From Pirellulaceae bacterium (lineage in GTDB: Bacteria > Planctomycetota > Planctomycetia > Pirellulales > Pirellulaceae), in assembly GCA_023382975.1 (NCBI GenBank), contig JAHDXO010000016.1, positions 1 to 64,000 of the forward strand: a stretch of DNA of 64,000 nucleotides. Direction: 5' to 3'. The notes below the pieces were generated by a model. That model made no database searches. It had not been told where the DNA came from and saw only the letters and a program-made list of their open reading frames with translations. Each line of letters starts with the position of its first letter. Position 1 is the stretch's first letter. Positions 33,881 through 46,775 of the stretch are shown in pieces. The translations under genes and the position numbers were made by a program.

Positions 33881-34711
33881 TCAGGCAACTCGCTCGACAA
33901 GCCCTTCCACCAGGCGTACCGTCCGATCGGCCATCCCCGCGATGGTATTGTCGTGCGTGACCATGATGATAGTCAGGTTTTGCTCGCGGTTCAAGGAGCG
34001 TAGCAGACGCATGATGTCCGCTCCGGTCTGCCGGTCCAGGTTCCCGGTCGGTTCGTCGGCCAACAGCAACTGCGGCCCGGCGACCAGCGCGCGGGCGATC
34101 GCCGCCCGCTGCATCTCGCCCCCCGAAAGCTCTTTGGGCCGGTGGGTCAAGCGATGGCCTAGCCCAACCAACTCCAGCAATTGAGTCGCCTGCCGCGCGT
34201 GCTCGCGGCGTTTCCACCAATACCGCGCGATGCCTTCGCCGATCATCTTCGGCACCAGCACATTCTCCAGCGTCGAGAGTTCCGGCAAAAGGTGGTAAAA
34301 CTGGAAGATCATTCCGAAGTACTTGTTCCGCAGGACATCCCGTGCGCGTTGGGGCAAGTTGTCGATGCGGTTGCCTTCGAACTGGATTTCGCCGGCATCG
34401 GGTTCGTCGAGCGTGCCGAGCAGATGCAGCAGGGTGCTCTTGCCGGAACCGCTCTGACCCACGATCGCCACGAACTCGCCGGGCCGAATCGCGAAGTCCA
34501 CCCCCTTCAGAACCGGGATGATGTGTTTGCCCTTGCGATAGCTCTTGAACAAGCCGGTGGCGGACATCAACGGCGGTGTCGAATTCGCGGCCGGTTGGGC
34601 CACCGTTGCAGCGGGGCGCTGGACTTCGACCGCTTGTAGACTGTGCAGCAAATGGTGCCGCGACGCGGTTCGAGCCGCGTTGGGCTCGGCGGTAAGAGCC
34701 GTCTGTGTCAT
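33881..34711 (-). CDS. lolD: LolD-like ABC transporter ATPase
   Basis: 276 aa from 34711, preferred because AAGGA sits at good distance; a start at 34747 would overlap a palindromic repeat. Walker A GQSGSGKST, Q-loop FQFYHLLPELS, signature LSGGEMQR, Walker B LLLADEPTGNLD and H-loop MVTHD are all intact. The first 45 residues are disordered and unusual for LolD. LolCDE-type transporters move lipoproteins or other substrates out of the inner membrane; MacB-like export is the alternative. It is paired with the FtsX-type permease gene directly upstream. Confidence 0.88.
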   Translation of the reverse strand: MTQTALTAEPNAARTASRHHLLHSLQAVEVQRPAATVAQPAANSTPPLMSATGLFKSYRKGKHIIPVLKGVDFAIRPGEFVAIVGQSGSGKSTLLHLLGTLDEPDAGEIQFEGNRIDNLPQRARDVLRNKYFGMIFQFYHLLPELSTLENVLVPKMIGEGIARYWWKRREHARQATQLLELVGLGHRLTHRPKELSGGEMQRAAIARALVAGPQLLLADEPTGNLDRQTGADIMRLLRSLNREQNLTIIMVTHDNTIAGMADRTVRLVEGLVERVA

Positions 34712-34737
34712 GCGGAATTCCTTGTCCATCCTCGTGG

Positions 34738-34757
34738 CCGAATTCATGAGAATTCGG
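34738..34757. repeat. GAATTC-N4-GAATTC palindrome
   Basis: CCGAATTC-ATGA-GAATTCGG, a perfect 8-base stem, lies between the permease stop (34764) and the ATPase start (34711). It is one of four copies of this spacing pattern in the window. Confidence 0.75.
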
Positions 34758-34763
34758 AGTGAT

Positions 34764-36341
34764 CTACTCGTAACGCAAGGCCTCGACCGGGTGCAGTCGG
34801 GCGGCCCGCAACGCGGGCAGCACGCTGGCCAGCACGGCGATCAACGTCGCTCCGACAGCCACCGCCACGACCATCACCGGCTGGATCTCGGCGGGGATCT
34901 CCTGGAAATAGTACACCGTCGGATCGAACACCTCCCGGCCGGTGACCCACTCCAACCCCGCGGCAATTTCGTTGATGTAGGCGACAAACAGCAATCCCAG
35001 AACCATGCCCACGCCGGAGCCGACCGTCCCCAGCGAGAATCCGTAGCTCAGGAAGATACTCATCACGCCGCCGCTGGGCGCCCCCAGCGCCTTGAGCACG
35101 CCGATGTCCCGGGTCTTTTCGACCACGATCATGAAAAACGTCGCCAGAATGCCGAACCCGGCCACGGCGATGATCAAGAACAACAGGATGTTCAGAATGG
35201 TGGTTTCCATCTGTACGGCAGCCAGCAACGGACCTTGCATGTCCTTCCACGTTTGAATGCGGTAGGAGTATTGGTCCGCGGGAAAACGCTGCATCAGTTT
35301 GTCCCGCGCAAGATTCAAATCGGCACCCGGCTTGAGCCGGATCAGCAACGACGTGACGCTGGTCACCCCGCTTTCCGGATCGATCATCCCGCGCAGCCGC
35401 TGCAGTTCCTCGATCGGCACAAAGGCGAACGTGCTGTCGTACTCGCTCATCTTGCTTTCGTACAGGTCGACCACCGTGAACTTGGCGCTCTGCGCCGACG
35501 GCGCTCGGCCCGCCGGCGGGCTGGTGGGAAAAGTCAAATTGACGTCGTCGCCCGGCCGGCAGAGAAAATAGTCGCGCACCTCGCCGTCGGAGTCCCTGTG
35601 CCGGACGCTGGCGATCATCAGGCCCAGGATGACGCCGGTGAACTGCTCCTTCGATTCGTCGAACTGCTGTCCGGTCAGTGAGTGCCCCGTCGAGCCTCCG
35701 TAGGGATCGGCCGGCACGATGCCGTACGGATCGCTGGGCGGGATGCTGGCTGCGACATCCTCGGTCGGCGACGGTTCGCCCGCGGCGGCTCGGCGACTGG
35801 CCTCGACCTGCCGCATCTGCTCTTCGAACGCCCGCTCGTATTCGACCCTCAGCCGGCGCTGTTCCCAGCCCGCGGCGGGCAGTCGCGGGTCGTACCCGTT
35901 CTCGTGCAACAGGAAACTCAGTTGACGCCGGTTCTCCGGATGCAGCAGATACTGGCTGAAGTCCCCGACGTTCGCGTAGGTCGCTTGGTCGATTCCGATC
36001 AGATTGACTTGCCGCGTGATCCATTGGCCGCGCACCTGGAAGCTGAGCATCGCGGGAACCTGGACGGTCGCGGTGATGCCGGCCAGATCGTCCCCCAGCA
36101 CCTCGGCGATCTCCGACTTGTGCCATTGCGGATCGGGTAGACCGCCCAGGCTGACGCTCTCGAAGATCAAGTCGGACAGGATGCCGTGCAGTCGCCGGTG
36201 CATCTCCAGGCTGAAGCCGGCCATGACGCTGTTTACGACAATCAGCGTCGCCACCCCCAGCGTCACGCTGATGATCGATGCCAGCGCGATATAGCGCGTG
36301 CGAAGATAACGCCAGGAGAGAATCAGTTTGAACATGGCCAA
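34764..36341 (-). CDS. lolE: LolC/LolE-type permease (FtsX/MacB fold)
   Basis: 525 aa. It has an N-terminal membrane segment (SIISVTLGVATLIVVNSVMA), a large periplasmic domain (about 60-370) that includes a Pro/Ser-rich stretch, and three C-terminal segments (NILLFLIIAVAGFGILATFF, GTVGSGVGMVLGLLFVAYIN, VMVVAVAVGATLIAVLASVL) typical of FtsX domains. It works with the ATPase encoded just downstream. The periplasmic domain is longer than in classic LolE. Either ATG at 36341 or 36335 may be used. Confidence 0.88.
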   Translation of the reverse strand: MAMFKLILSWRYLRTRYIALASIISVTLGVATLIVVNSVMAGFSLEMHRRLHGILSDLIFESVSLGGLPDPQWHKSEIAEVLGDDLAGITATVQVPAMLSFQVRGQWITRQVNLIGIDQATYANVGDFSQYLLHPENRRQLSFLLHENGYDPRLPAAGWEQRRLRVEYERAFEEQMRQVEASRRAAAGEPSPTEDVAASIPPSDPYGIVPADPYGGSTGHSLTGQQFDESKEQFTGVILGLMIASVRHRDSDGEVRDYFLCRPGDDVNLTFPTSPPAGRAPSAQSAKFTVVDLYESKMSEYDSTFAFVPIEELQRLRGMIDPESGVTSVTSLLIRLKPGADLNLARDKLMQRFPADQYSYRIQTWKDMQGPLLAAVQMETTILNILLFLIIAVAGFGILATFFMIVVEKTRDIGVLKALGAPSGGVMSIFLSYGFSLGTVGSGVGMVLGLLFVAYINEIAAGLEWVTGREVFDPTVYYFQEIPAEIQPVMVVAVAVGATLIAVLASVLPALRAARLHPVEALRYE

Positions 36342-36392
36342 TCCTTTGGCAGAGTTCGGTGTCGGTCCGTCTGGTTTTTCTGTCTACGTGGT

Positions 36393-36442
36393 GGAATTCG
36401 CGAGAATTCCGCCTTCATCCGCGGCCGAATTCGGGGGAATTC
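36393..36442. repeat. Two adjacent GAATTC-N4-GAATTC palindromes
   Basis: GGAATTC-GCGA-GAATTCC at 36393-36410 and GAATTC-GGGG-GAATTC at 36427-36442 lie in the 119-base gap between the lysS stop and the permease start. Both have four-base loops. Confidence 0.8.
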
Positions 36443-36460
36443 AGACCGCCAATGCCATCC

Positions 36461-38041
36461 TCACGCCTCCGGCCGTAGCAGGGGAAACAAGATCACGTCG
36501 CGGATCGTCTGCGAATTGGTCAGCAGCATCACCAGCCGGTCGATCCCGATGCCCAGTCCGCCCGCCGGTGGCATCCCGTGCCGCAGCGCCCGGACGAAAT
36601 CGTGGTCCATGCGGGCCATCGAATCCTCCTCGGGCAGACCGTCCAGTTGCGTCTTGAACAATTCCTCCTGCAGATCCGGATCGTTCAGTTCCGTGTACGC
36701 ATTGGCGATCTCCATCCCGTGAATGAACAGCTCGAACCGCTCCGCGATCCCCGGGTTGTCCCGCTTTCGCTTGGTCAGCGGACAGATGCTGGCCGGATAG
36801 TCGATCACGAACACCGGCCCCCGCAACGTGTCTTCGACCTGCTGCTCGAACACTTCGTTCTTGATCACGTCGGGATGCCGGTTGGCGACTTCCAGGCCCA
36901 GACGAACCGCATGAGCCCGAACGGCGTCGGAATCGCTGGGCGAAATGCCGGTCGCCTCCTGAAACAGTTGGTCGTACGTCTTGCGGGCGAACGGCGGTGT
37001 GAAATCGATCTCGTCCTCGCCGAAGGGCAGCCGGTAACCGGACCCGGTGGCTTGGATCGCCTGGGTGATGATCTGCTCGGTCAAGTCCATCATCGATTCG
37101 TAGTTGCCGAACGCCTGATAGACCTCGAGCATCGTGAATTCCGGATTGTGCCGCGGACTGATTCCTTCGTTGCGGTACACGCGTCCCAGTTCGTACACCC
37201 GCTCGATGCCGCCGACGAGCAGCCGTTTCAGGTGCAACTCCAACGCGATCCGCATGAACAGCCGCATGTCCAACGCATTGTGGTGCGTCAGAAACGGCCG
37301 CGCCGCGGCGCCTCCGGCGATCGTATGCAGCGTGGGCCCTTCGATCTCGCAGAATCCCGCGTCGGCCAACGTGCGGCGGATGGATTGCACGATCTTGGTG
37401 CGGTTCAGAAACCGCTCCAACACGCCGTCCGAGTAGTTCAGATCCAAGTACCGCATCCGCTGCCGCAGTTCGGGATCTTGCAGCCCGTGGTGCTTCTCCG
37501 GCGGCGGCTCGATCGACTTGCAGAAGAAGTGCAGTTTTTCGGCCAGGATGGTCAACTCGCCCGTCTTGGTCCGCCACAGTTGCCCGTCGACACCGACGAT
37601 GTCCCCCAGGTCGAAATTCTCCGCCAAATCGAAGTCCGCCTCGCCCACCTGTTGCTTGCCGATGAACAGTTGGATCTTCCCGGTCCAGTCCTGGATGTCC
37701 ACGAAACGCAGCTTGCCCGCCTTGCGCTGCAGCACGATTCGGCCGGCCGCCCGGACCCGGGGGCCTTCGAGCTGTCCGGCACCCTGCTGCTGCAGCCAGT
37801 CGCGGAATCCTCCCTCGGGCTGACCTTCGAGATCCGGCAGATCGACGCACTCGCCCGAATCGGCACGGAACTTGATCTCGCCGGCGCGGGAACGAATCGA
37901 GCCAATGTAGTCGCGGTTGTCGAAGCGACCGCCCCAAGGATCAATGCCCATTTCCACGATCTTGCGCAGTTTCTCGCGCCGAGCTGCCTCGTGAACTCCT
38001 GGGCTGTCCTGCTTGGGGCTGTCTGCTGATGGCACCGACAT
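36461..38041 (-). CDS. lysS: Lysyl-tRNA synthetase, class II
   Basis: 526 aa. The N-terminal OB-fold anticodon-binding domain (KIQLFIGKQQVGEADFDLAE region) is followed by a class II catalytic core with motif 2 VYRNEGISPRHNPEFTMLE and motif 3 GLGIGIDRLVMLL. It charges tRNA-Lys in the cytoplasm. It may be the first gene of a long minus-strand run continuing through the transporter pair to the D-glutamate genes. Full length for the family. Confidence 0.95.
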   Translation of the reverse strand: MSVPSADSPKQDSPGVHEAARREKLRKIVEMGIDPWGGRFDNRDYIGSIRSRAGEIKFRADSGECVDLPDLEGQPEGGFRDWLQQQGAGQLEGPRVRAAGRIVLQRKAGKLRFVDIQDWTGKIQLFIGKQQVGEADFDLAENFDLGDIVGVDGQLWRTKTGELTILAEKLHFFCKSIEPPPEKHHGLQDPELRQRMRYLDLNYSDGVLERFLNRTKIVQSIRRTLADAGFCEIEGPTLHTIAGGAAARPFLTHHNALDMRLFMRIALELHLKRLLVGGIERVYELGRVYRNEGISPRHNPEFTMLEVYQAFGNYESMMDLTEQIITQAIQATGSGYRLPFGEDEIDFTPPFARKTYDQLFQEATGISPSDSDAVRAHAVRLGLEVANRHPDVIKNEVFEQQVEDTLRGPVFVIDYPASICPLTKRKRDNPGIAERFELFIHGMEIANAYTELNDPDLQEELFKTQLDGLPEEDSMARMDHDFVRALRHGMPPAGGLGIGIDRLVMLLTNSQTIRDVILFPLLRPEA

Positions 38042-38367
38042 AATTTTTCCGTGTCAATCCGAACTGGCTATTTTGGAGTGGCTGATTTCAAATCTCTTGG
38101 GGGATGGCTTGGAGTGGTCCATTCTAGTGAAAGCTGCCGCGGGGTCAATGTCAGTCCCATCGGGCGGGAAAGTGAATTCAGGGCGGTGTCCCGCGTCCAC
38201 CGGCCGCGGGGGTCGGCTCAATCTCGGTCCTGTCGGGCGGGAAAGGCATTTCATCTCGTCGGGCAAGGCGTTATCTTATTTGCTTTGCGTACGCCAAGCC
38301 TTGTCAGCGACCGGTGCGATGCTGGCCGTGCAATTTCGCTCGTTCGACCTTCTGGGGATGAATAACC
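38042..38367. other. 326-base divergent gap between lysS and cysK
   Basis: It contains a direct repeat described separately and the start regions of two divergent genes. I see no gene and no clear sigma-70 promoter. It is the likely place for the cysK and lysS promoters. Confidence 0.5.
38145..38252. repeat. Imperfect direct repeat upstream of cysK
   Basis: Two 35-base copies at 38145-38179 and 38218-38252 match at 27 positions, with identical core TCGGGCGGGAAAG, 73 bases apart. They could be a regulator binding pair for cysK or the remains of a short repeat. Confidence 0.5.
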
Positions 38368-39309
38368 ATGCCACGCGGAAAGACCTTCGACAACGCAGCC
38401 CACACGATCGGCGACACGCCGATGGTCCGTATCAATCGTCTGGTTCCGGAAGATCATGCCACGGTCTTCGCGAAGTGCGAGTTCTTCAATCCGCTGAACA
38501 GCGTCAAGGACCGGATCGGCGTGGCGATGATCGAAGCGGCCGAACGCGAGGGCACGATCAACCCCGAAACGCACATCATCGAGCCGACCAGCGGCAATAC
38601 GGGGATCGCCTTGGCGTTCGTCTGCGCGGCCAAACAGTATCGCTTGACCTTGACGATGCCCGAATCGATGTCGGTCGAGCGGCGGATGCTGCTGCGGGCG
38701 ATGGGCGCCCATCTGGTCCTGACGCCGGCAGCCGAGGGGATGAAGGGGGCGATCAGCCGGGCCTACGATCTGGTCGAGCGCGAGGGCAACGCCTGGATGC
38801 CGCAGCAGTTCGAGAACCCGGCCAACCCGCTGATCCACGAGCTGACCACCGGCCCGGAGATCTGGGAGGATTCCGGTGGCCAAATCGACGCGATTGTCGC
38901 CGGCGTGGGCACGGGTGGTACGATCACCGGAGTGGGACGGTTCATCAAGCGGCAGAATCCGAACTTCAAGGTAATTGCCGTCGAGCCGAAGAATTCGCCG
39001 GTAATCGGCGGTGGCCAGCCGGGCAAACATCGCATCCAAGGGATCGGCGCCGGTTTCATCCCCAAGAATTTGGACATGTCCATTTTGGACGACGTGATCC
39101 ATGTCGAGGACGAGGATGCCTTCGAGTGGGGCAAGCGACTGGCCACCTACGAAGGCATCGTGGCCGGGATCAGCAGTGGCGCGAACATGTGGGCCGCCGC
39201 CCAGTTGGCCGCGCGCCCGGAATACCGGGGCAAGCGGATCGTGACGATCATGTGCAGCCTGGGCGAGCGGTACCTGTCCACGCCGCTATTCGGCGGTCTG
39301 GCCGAGTGA
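38368..39309 (+). CDS. cysK: Cysteine synthase (O-acetylserine sulfhydrylase)
   Basis: 313 aa. PLP-lysine segment NPLNSVKDRIG, substrate loop EPTSGNTGIAL, phosphate-binding loop GVGTGGTITG and C-terminal SSGANMWAAAQLAARP are all standard. It makes L-cysteine from O-acetylserine and sulfide in the cytoplasm. The siroheme-type chelatase gene follows 66 bases later, in keeping with sulfate assimilation, and a palindrome lies between them. GGGGA precedes the start. Confidence 0.93.
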   Translation: MPRGKTFDNAAHTIGDTPMVRINRLVPEDHATVFAKCEFFNPLNSVKDRIGVAMIEAAEREGTINPETHIIEPTSGNTGIALAFVCAAKQYRLTLTMPESMSVERRMLLRAMGAHLVLTPAAEGMKGAISRAYDLVEREGNAWMPQQFENPANPLIHELTTGPEIWEDSGGQIDAIVAGVGTGGTITGVGRFIKRQNPNFKVIAVEPKNSPVIGGGQPGKHRIQGIGAGFIPKNLDMSILDDVIHVEDEDAFEWGKRLATYEGIVAGISSGANMWAAAQLAARPEYRGKRIVTIMCSLGERYLSTPLFGGLAE

Positions 39310-39325
39310 CAGGCTCCGCGTGGTA

Positions 39326-39342
39326 CGGTCTCTCCGAGACCG
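39326..39342. repeat. CGGTCTC-TCC-GAGACCG palindrome
   Basis: Perfect 7-base stem with a three-base loop between cysK and the chelatase gene. The same sequence, with TGGT upstream, is found at 6987-7005. It could serve as a cysK terminator. Confidence 0.75.
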
Positions 39343-39375
39343 ACATCGCTTTCCATCAGAAAGACGGATGACAAC

Positions 39376-39834
39376 GTGCATTTGCCGACTCCGGACCGGA
39401 TCGGTGTGATCGTGGTCGATCATGGATCGCGCCGCCAGGAAAGCAACGACATGCTGCTGGAGGTCGTTCAGATGTTCCAGCAGCGCAGCGGTTACGCGCT
39501 CGTCGAACCGGCGCACATGGAGTTAGCCGAGCCTTCGATCCAAACGGCGTTTGACCGCTGCGTGGTCCGCGGCGCGGAGCTGGTCGTGTTGCACCCGTAT
39601 TTCCTGCTGCCGGGCAAGCACTGGAGCCGCGACATCCCCGATCTGGCCCGACAGGCCGCGTCGCGCCATCCGGGCGTGCCGTTCCTGGTCACCGCGCCGC
39701 TGGGCCTGCATCCTCTGATGGCCGAGATCATGCAGCAGCGGATCGCTCGCTGCCTGGAACGCTTGCAGGGCCACGCCGATGCTTGCGAGGTCTGCCAGTA
39801 CGCCGACGCTTGCCACGTACGGACGGCGGATTGA
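39376..39834 (+). CDS. cbiX: CbiX/SirB-type chelatase with a cysteine-rich tail
   Basis: 152 aa, GTG start at 39376. Family sequence: VIVVDHGSRRQESNDMLLEV (chelatase His), VEPAHMELAEPSIQTAF and VLHPYFLLPGKHWSRDIPDL (second His). Proteins of this size are half-length chelatases that form dimers and insert Fe or Co into sirohydrochlorin, for siroheme or cobalamin. The last 20 residues (ADACEVCQYADACHVRTAD) hold three cysteines, unlike minimal homologues; similar tails in some CbiX proteins bind an Fe-S cluster. It sits near cysK (sulfite reductase needs siroheme) and upstream of metH by several genes (which needs cobalamin). Which metal is used cannot be told. Confidence 0.85.
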   Translation: MHLPTPDRIGVIVVDHGSRRQESNDMLLEVVQMFQQRSGYALVEPAHMELAEPSIQTAFDRCVVRGAELVVLHPYFLLPGKHWSRDIPDLARQAASRHPGVPFLVTAPLGLHPLMAEIMQQRIARCLERLQGHADACEVCQYADACHVRTAD

Positions 39835-39894
39835 TGCGAACGCGAAAACCTGAAATCGAATGTCCCCAAGAATTCAAACTACGAGAGGAATCGA

Positions 39895-41046
39895 ATGACA
39901 AGTTTCGGAGTCGCCGTCATCGGCGCAGGATTCATCGGGCCGGTTCACGTTGAAGCCCTGCGGCGAGCAGGGCAGCGAGTGATCGGCATCTTGGGCGTAT
40001 CGCCGGAAGAATCCAGCGGCGCCGCCGAACGTCTGGGGCTTGAAAAGGCCTACCAGAATTTCGACCAGGTGCTGAAGGATGCGGATGTTCAGGCCCTGCA
40101 CATCGCGACGCCGAACCGGCTGCACTTCGAACTGGCCTCGCGGGCGCTGCGGGCCGGCAAGCATGTTCTGTGCGAAAAACCGCTGGCGATGAACTCGCGG
40201 GAGTCGGCCGAACTGGTCCGACTGGCCGCCGAAGTCAAACTGGCGGCGGGCGTGAACTACAACATCCGCTACTATCCTCTGTGCTTGGAAGCAGCCGAAC
40301 GCGTCCGCAACGGCACCGTCGGCAAGGTCTACCACGTTACCGGCAGCTATGTCCAGGATTGGCTGTTCCACGACACCGATTTCAATTGGCGAGTGTTGGC
40401 GGACGAGGGGGGCGAACTGAGGGCCGTGTCGGACATCGGCACGCACTGGCTGGACTTGATCCACGCGATCACCGGCCTGGAAGTCGAGTCGGTCTGCGCC
40501 GACCTGTACACGGTCTTCCCGGTTCGCAAGCGACCCAAGGGCGAAGTCGAGACGTTCAGCGGCAAAGAGAAACCGCCGGTGGCGACCGAACCGATTCCGA
40601 TCACGACGGACGATTACGGCTGTATCCTGCTGCGGTTCGTCGGTGGGGCGCGCGGCTGCGTGCATGTGTCGCAGGTCAACGCGGGCCGCAAAAACTGTCT
40701 GCGCTACGAACTGGCCGGTTCGGCCCAGGCGTTGGCCTGGGACAGCCAGTCGCCCAACGAGTTGTGGATCGGTCACCGCGAACGGCCGAACGAGAGCCTG
40801 ATCCGCGATCCGTCGCTGGTGGGCGAGACCGCGCGCCGTTTCATCCACTATCCCGGCGGTCACAACGAAGGCTTTCCAGACACGTTCAAGCAATGCTTTC
40901 GCGCCTTCTACGGCTACATCGGAGCCGGTGATTTCCAGGCGCCGCCGACGTTCCCGACGTTCGCCGACGGCCACCGCGAGATCGTCTTGTGCGAAGCCAT
41001 CCTGAACAGCCACCGCCAACGCGCCTGGGTCGACGTACCCCGGTGA
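39895..41046 (+). CDS. Gfo/Idh/MocA-family NAD(P)-dependent oxidoreductase
   Basis: 383 aa, with AGAGGA six bases before the ATG. N-terminal Rossmann motif GAGFIG and the family ECEKP-type motif VLCEKPLAM; the C-terminal domain has [13 protein letters not shown] with the catalytic His region. It oxidises or reduces a hydroxyl on a sugar or inositol; the substrate is unknown. It is first in a three-gene plus-strand operon with a sugar isomerase-like protein and a ROK kinase, which points to intracellular sugar catabolism. Confidence 0.88.
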   Translation: MTSFGVAVIGAGFIGPVHVEALRRAGQRVIGILGVSPEESSGAAERLGLEKAYQNFDQVLKDADVQALHIATPNRLHFELASRALRAGKHVLCEKPLAMNSRESAELVRLAAEVKLAAGVNYNIRYYPLCLEAAERVRNGTVGKVYHVTGSYVQDWLFHDTDFNWRVLADEGGELRAVSDIGTHWLDLIHAITGLEVESVCADLYTVFPVRKRPKGEVETFSGKEKPPVATEPIPITTDDYGCILLRFVGGARGCVHVSQVNAGRKNCLRYELAGSAQALAWDSQSPNELWIGHRERPNESLIRDPSLVGETARRFIHYPGGHNEGFPDTFKQCFRAFYGYIGAGDFQAPPTFPTFADGHREIVLCEAILNSHRQRAWVDVPR

Positions 41047-41060
41047 ATTCAGTTGAATTC
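41045..41060. repeat. GAATTC-N4-GAATTC palindrome at a stop codon
   Basis: GAATTC-AGTT-GAATTC begins inside the TGA stop codon of the oxidoreductase gene. It is the fourth copy of this pattern in the window. Confidence 0.8.
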
Positions 41061-41114
41061 AGCGACCGGAACTTCCGAGCCCGGCGTTCTTTTTCGTAGA
41101 AGGGCCCCTGAACC

Positions 41115-42038
41115 ATGAAACTCGGATTCGTCAGTGCCATTCTGGCGGACCTGTCGTTGGCCGAGGTGATCGATTTCGCGGCGGAAGCCGGATTCCGCTG
41201 CGTCGAACTGATGTGCTGGCCGGTCGGCCAGGCCGAGCGGCGCTATGCGGGAGTGACGCACCTGGACGTGACGTCGCTGGACGATGCGTCGGCCGCCGCG
41301 GTGCGGCGGATGACCGCGGACGCCGGAGTCCAGATCAGCGCCTTGGGCTACTATCCCAACCTGCTGACGCCCAACGCCGACGACTCCGCCGCGTACATCG
41401 CGCATCTGCGACGTGTGATCGAGGCGGCGGCGATGCTGGGAATTGGCCGGGTCAATACGTTCGTCGGACGCGACGCCTCGTTGACGGTCGATCAAAACTG
41501 GCCGCGGTTCCTGGGAATCTGGGGACCGCTGCTCGAACTGGCCGAGAGGTTCCAGGTCCGCATCGGCATCGAAAACTGCCCGATGCTGTACACGTCAGAC
41601 GAATGGCCCGGCGGTCACAATCTGGCGTACTGCCCAACGATTTGGCGGCGGATGTTTCGAGACTTGCCGAGTCCGAATTTCGGCTTGAACTACGATCCGT
41701 CGCACCTGGTGTGGCAGCACATCGACTACGTGGCCCCGCTGCGCGAGTTCGCCAACCGCTTGGTCCACGTTCATGCCAAGGACGTGCGCATCGACCGCGA
41801 ACGCTTGAATCAAGTCGGCATCCTGGCGACGCCCTTGGAATATCACACGCCCAAGCTGCCCGGACTGGGCGAGATCGACTGGGGGCGTTTCTTCTCGGTG
41901 CTGAGCGACGTGGGCTACCGAGGCCCCGTGTGCATCGAAGCCGAGGACCGCGCCTACGAAGCGTCGCTCGATGCCCGCAAGGCCGGGTTGCGGCAAAGCG
42001 CGTCGCTGTTGCGTAACTTCATGGCCGAGGACATGTAA
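41115..42038 (+). CDS. Sugar phosphate isomerase/epimerase-like TIM-barrel protein
   Basis: 307 aa of the xylose isomerase-like (AP endonuclease 2) family: [41 protein letters not shown] and [11 protein letters not shown] supply the expected metal-binding Glu, Asp, His and Glu (IEAED) residues. It should isomerise or epimerise a keto-sugar with a divalent metal. The stop is three bases before the ROK kinase start, so translation is coupled. Substrate unknown. Confidence 0.86.
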   Translation: MKLGFVSAILADLSLAEVIDFAAEAGFRCVELMCWPVGQAERRYAGVTHLDVTSLDDASAAAVRRMTADAGVQISALGYYPNLLTPNADDSAAYIAHLRRVIEAAAMLGIGRVNTFVGRDASLTVDQNWPRFLGIWGPLLELAERFQVRIGIENCPMLYTSDEWPGGHNLAYCPTIWRRMFRDLPSPNFGLNYDPSHLVWQHIDYVAPLREFANRLVHVHAKDVRIDRERLNQVGILATPLEYHTPKLPGLGEIDWGRFFSVLSDVGYRGPVCIEAEDRAYEASLDARKAGLRQSASLLRNFMAEDM

Positions 42039-42041
42039 GCG

Positions 42042-43019
42042 ATGAGCGCCGATCTGTACGCCGGGGTCGATCTGGGCGGCACGAAGATCACGGCCGCCGT
42101 CGCCGATGCGGATGGCAAGATCGTTTGCCAGCGGCAGACGGCGACCAATTCCCACGAAGGACCGGCCGCCGTACTCGATCGCATCGCCCAACTTGTTGCC
42201 TCGTTGACCGACGAAGCCGGAGCAAGTTCCCCGCGTCGCCTCGCCGCACTGGGCATGGGCTGCCCGGGACTGGTCGACGTCGCGCGCGGCATCACGCGGT
42301 TCTTTCCGAACCTGCCGACCCAGTGGCGCAACGTGCATGCCGCGGAGATTCTGAGCGGTCGCCTGGGCTGCCCCGTGCGTCTGCTAAACGACGTCCGCAC
42401 CGCCACGCTGGGCGAGTTGACTTACGGCCGCGGACGCACCGCGCGGACGATGGCTTTCTTCGCCTTGGGCACCGGCGTCGGCGGCGGAGTAGCCGTCGAC
42501 GGGCGGTTGCATCTGGGGCCGCTGGGCGCGGCCGGCGAACTGGGCCACCAGACGATTCTGCCGGACGGCCCGGTCTGCGGTTGCGGCAATCGCGGCTGTC
42601 TGGAGACGTTGGCCAGCGGCCCGGCGATCACCGCCGAAGGGGTCCGCCTGCTGCGCACCGGCTTGGCCCCCAAACTGCACGAGTTGGTCGACGGCGACGC
42701 GGGCCGGATCACGCCCAAGGAAATGGCCGCCGCCGCGGATGCGGGGGACGACAAGGTTCGCGAGTCCATCCTGCGCGCGGCCGAGTACCTGGGGATCGGC
42801 GTGGCCAACGTCGTCGTCGTGCTACATCCCGATCTGGTCGTTCTGGGCGGGGGAGTCGCCGAGATGGGCGACATCCTGCTGGACCGAGTGCGCGAAACCG
42901 TCCGCCGCCGCGTCGGCATGTTCCCGACCGACGGAGTTCGAATCGAGCGTTCCGCCTTGGGCGAACGAGCCGGCCTGCTAGGCGCGATCGCCCTGGCCGT
43001 CCACGGCATCACCGCGTGA
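42042..43019 (+). CDS. ROK-family sugar kinase
   Basis: 325 aa. Phosphate-binding loop GVDLGGTKITAA, catalytic Asp in LLNDVRTATLGE, ROK zinc motif GHQTILPDGPVCGCGNRGC and ATP-site sequence VVVLHPDLVVLGGGVAE. It lacks a DNA-binding domain, so it is a kinase, not a ROK repressor; glucokinase or N-acetylmannosamine/other sugar kinase activity is possible. It is last in the Gfo/Idh - isomerase - kinase operon, which would end with phosphorylation of the modified sugar. Confidence 0.9.
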   Translation: MSADLYAGVDLGGTKITAAVADADGKIVCQRQTATNSHEGPAAVLDRIAQLVASLTDEAGASSPRRLAALGMGCPGLVDVARGITRFFPNLPTQWRNVHAAEILSGRLGCPVRLLNDVRTATLGELTYGRGRTARTMAFFALGTGVGGGVAVDGRLHLGPLGAAGELGHQTILPDGPVCGCGNRGCLETLASGPAITAEGVRLLRTGLAPKLHELVDGDAGRITPKEMAAAADAGDDKVRESILRAAEYLGIGVANVVVVLHPDLVVLGGGVAEMGDILLDRVRETVRRRVGMFPTDGVRIERSALGERAGLLGAIALAVHGITA

Positions 43020-43064
43020 AGCCGGGAACGGTTTCCGTCGGGACGAGCGGCGCGGGTCCCGTTT

Positions 43065-46775
<3,711 letters not shown>

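Noticed and set aside
38218..38367. Sigma-70 promoter before cysK
   Set aside because: Several loose TTGnnn and TAnnnT matches exist but none with correct spacing to be called.
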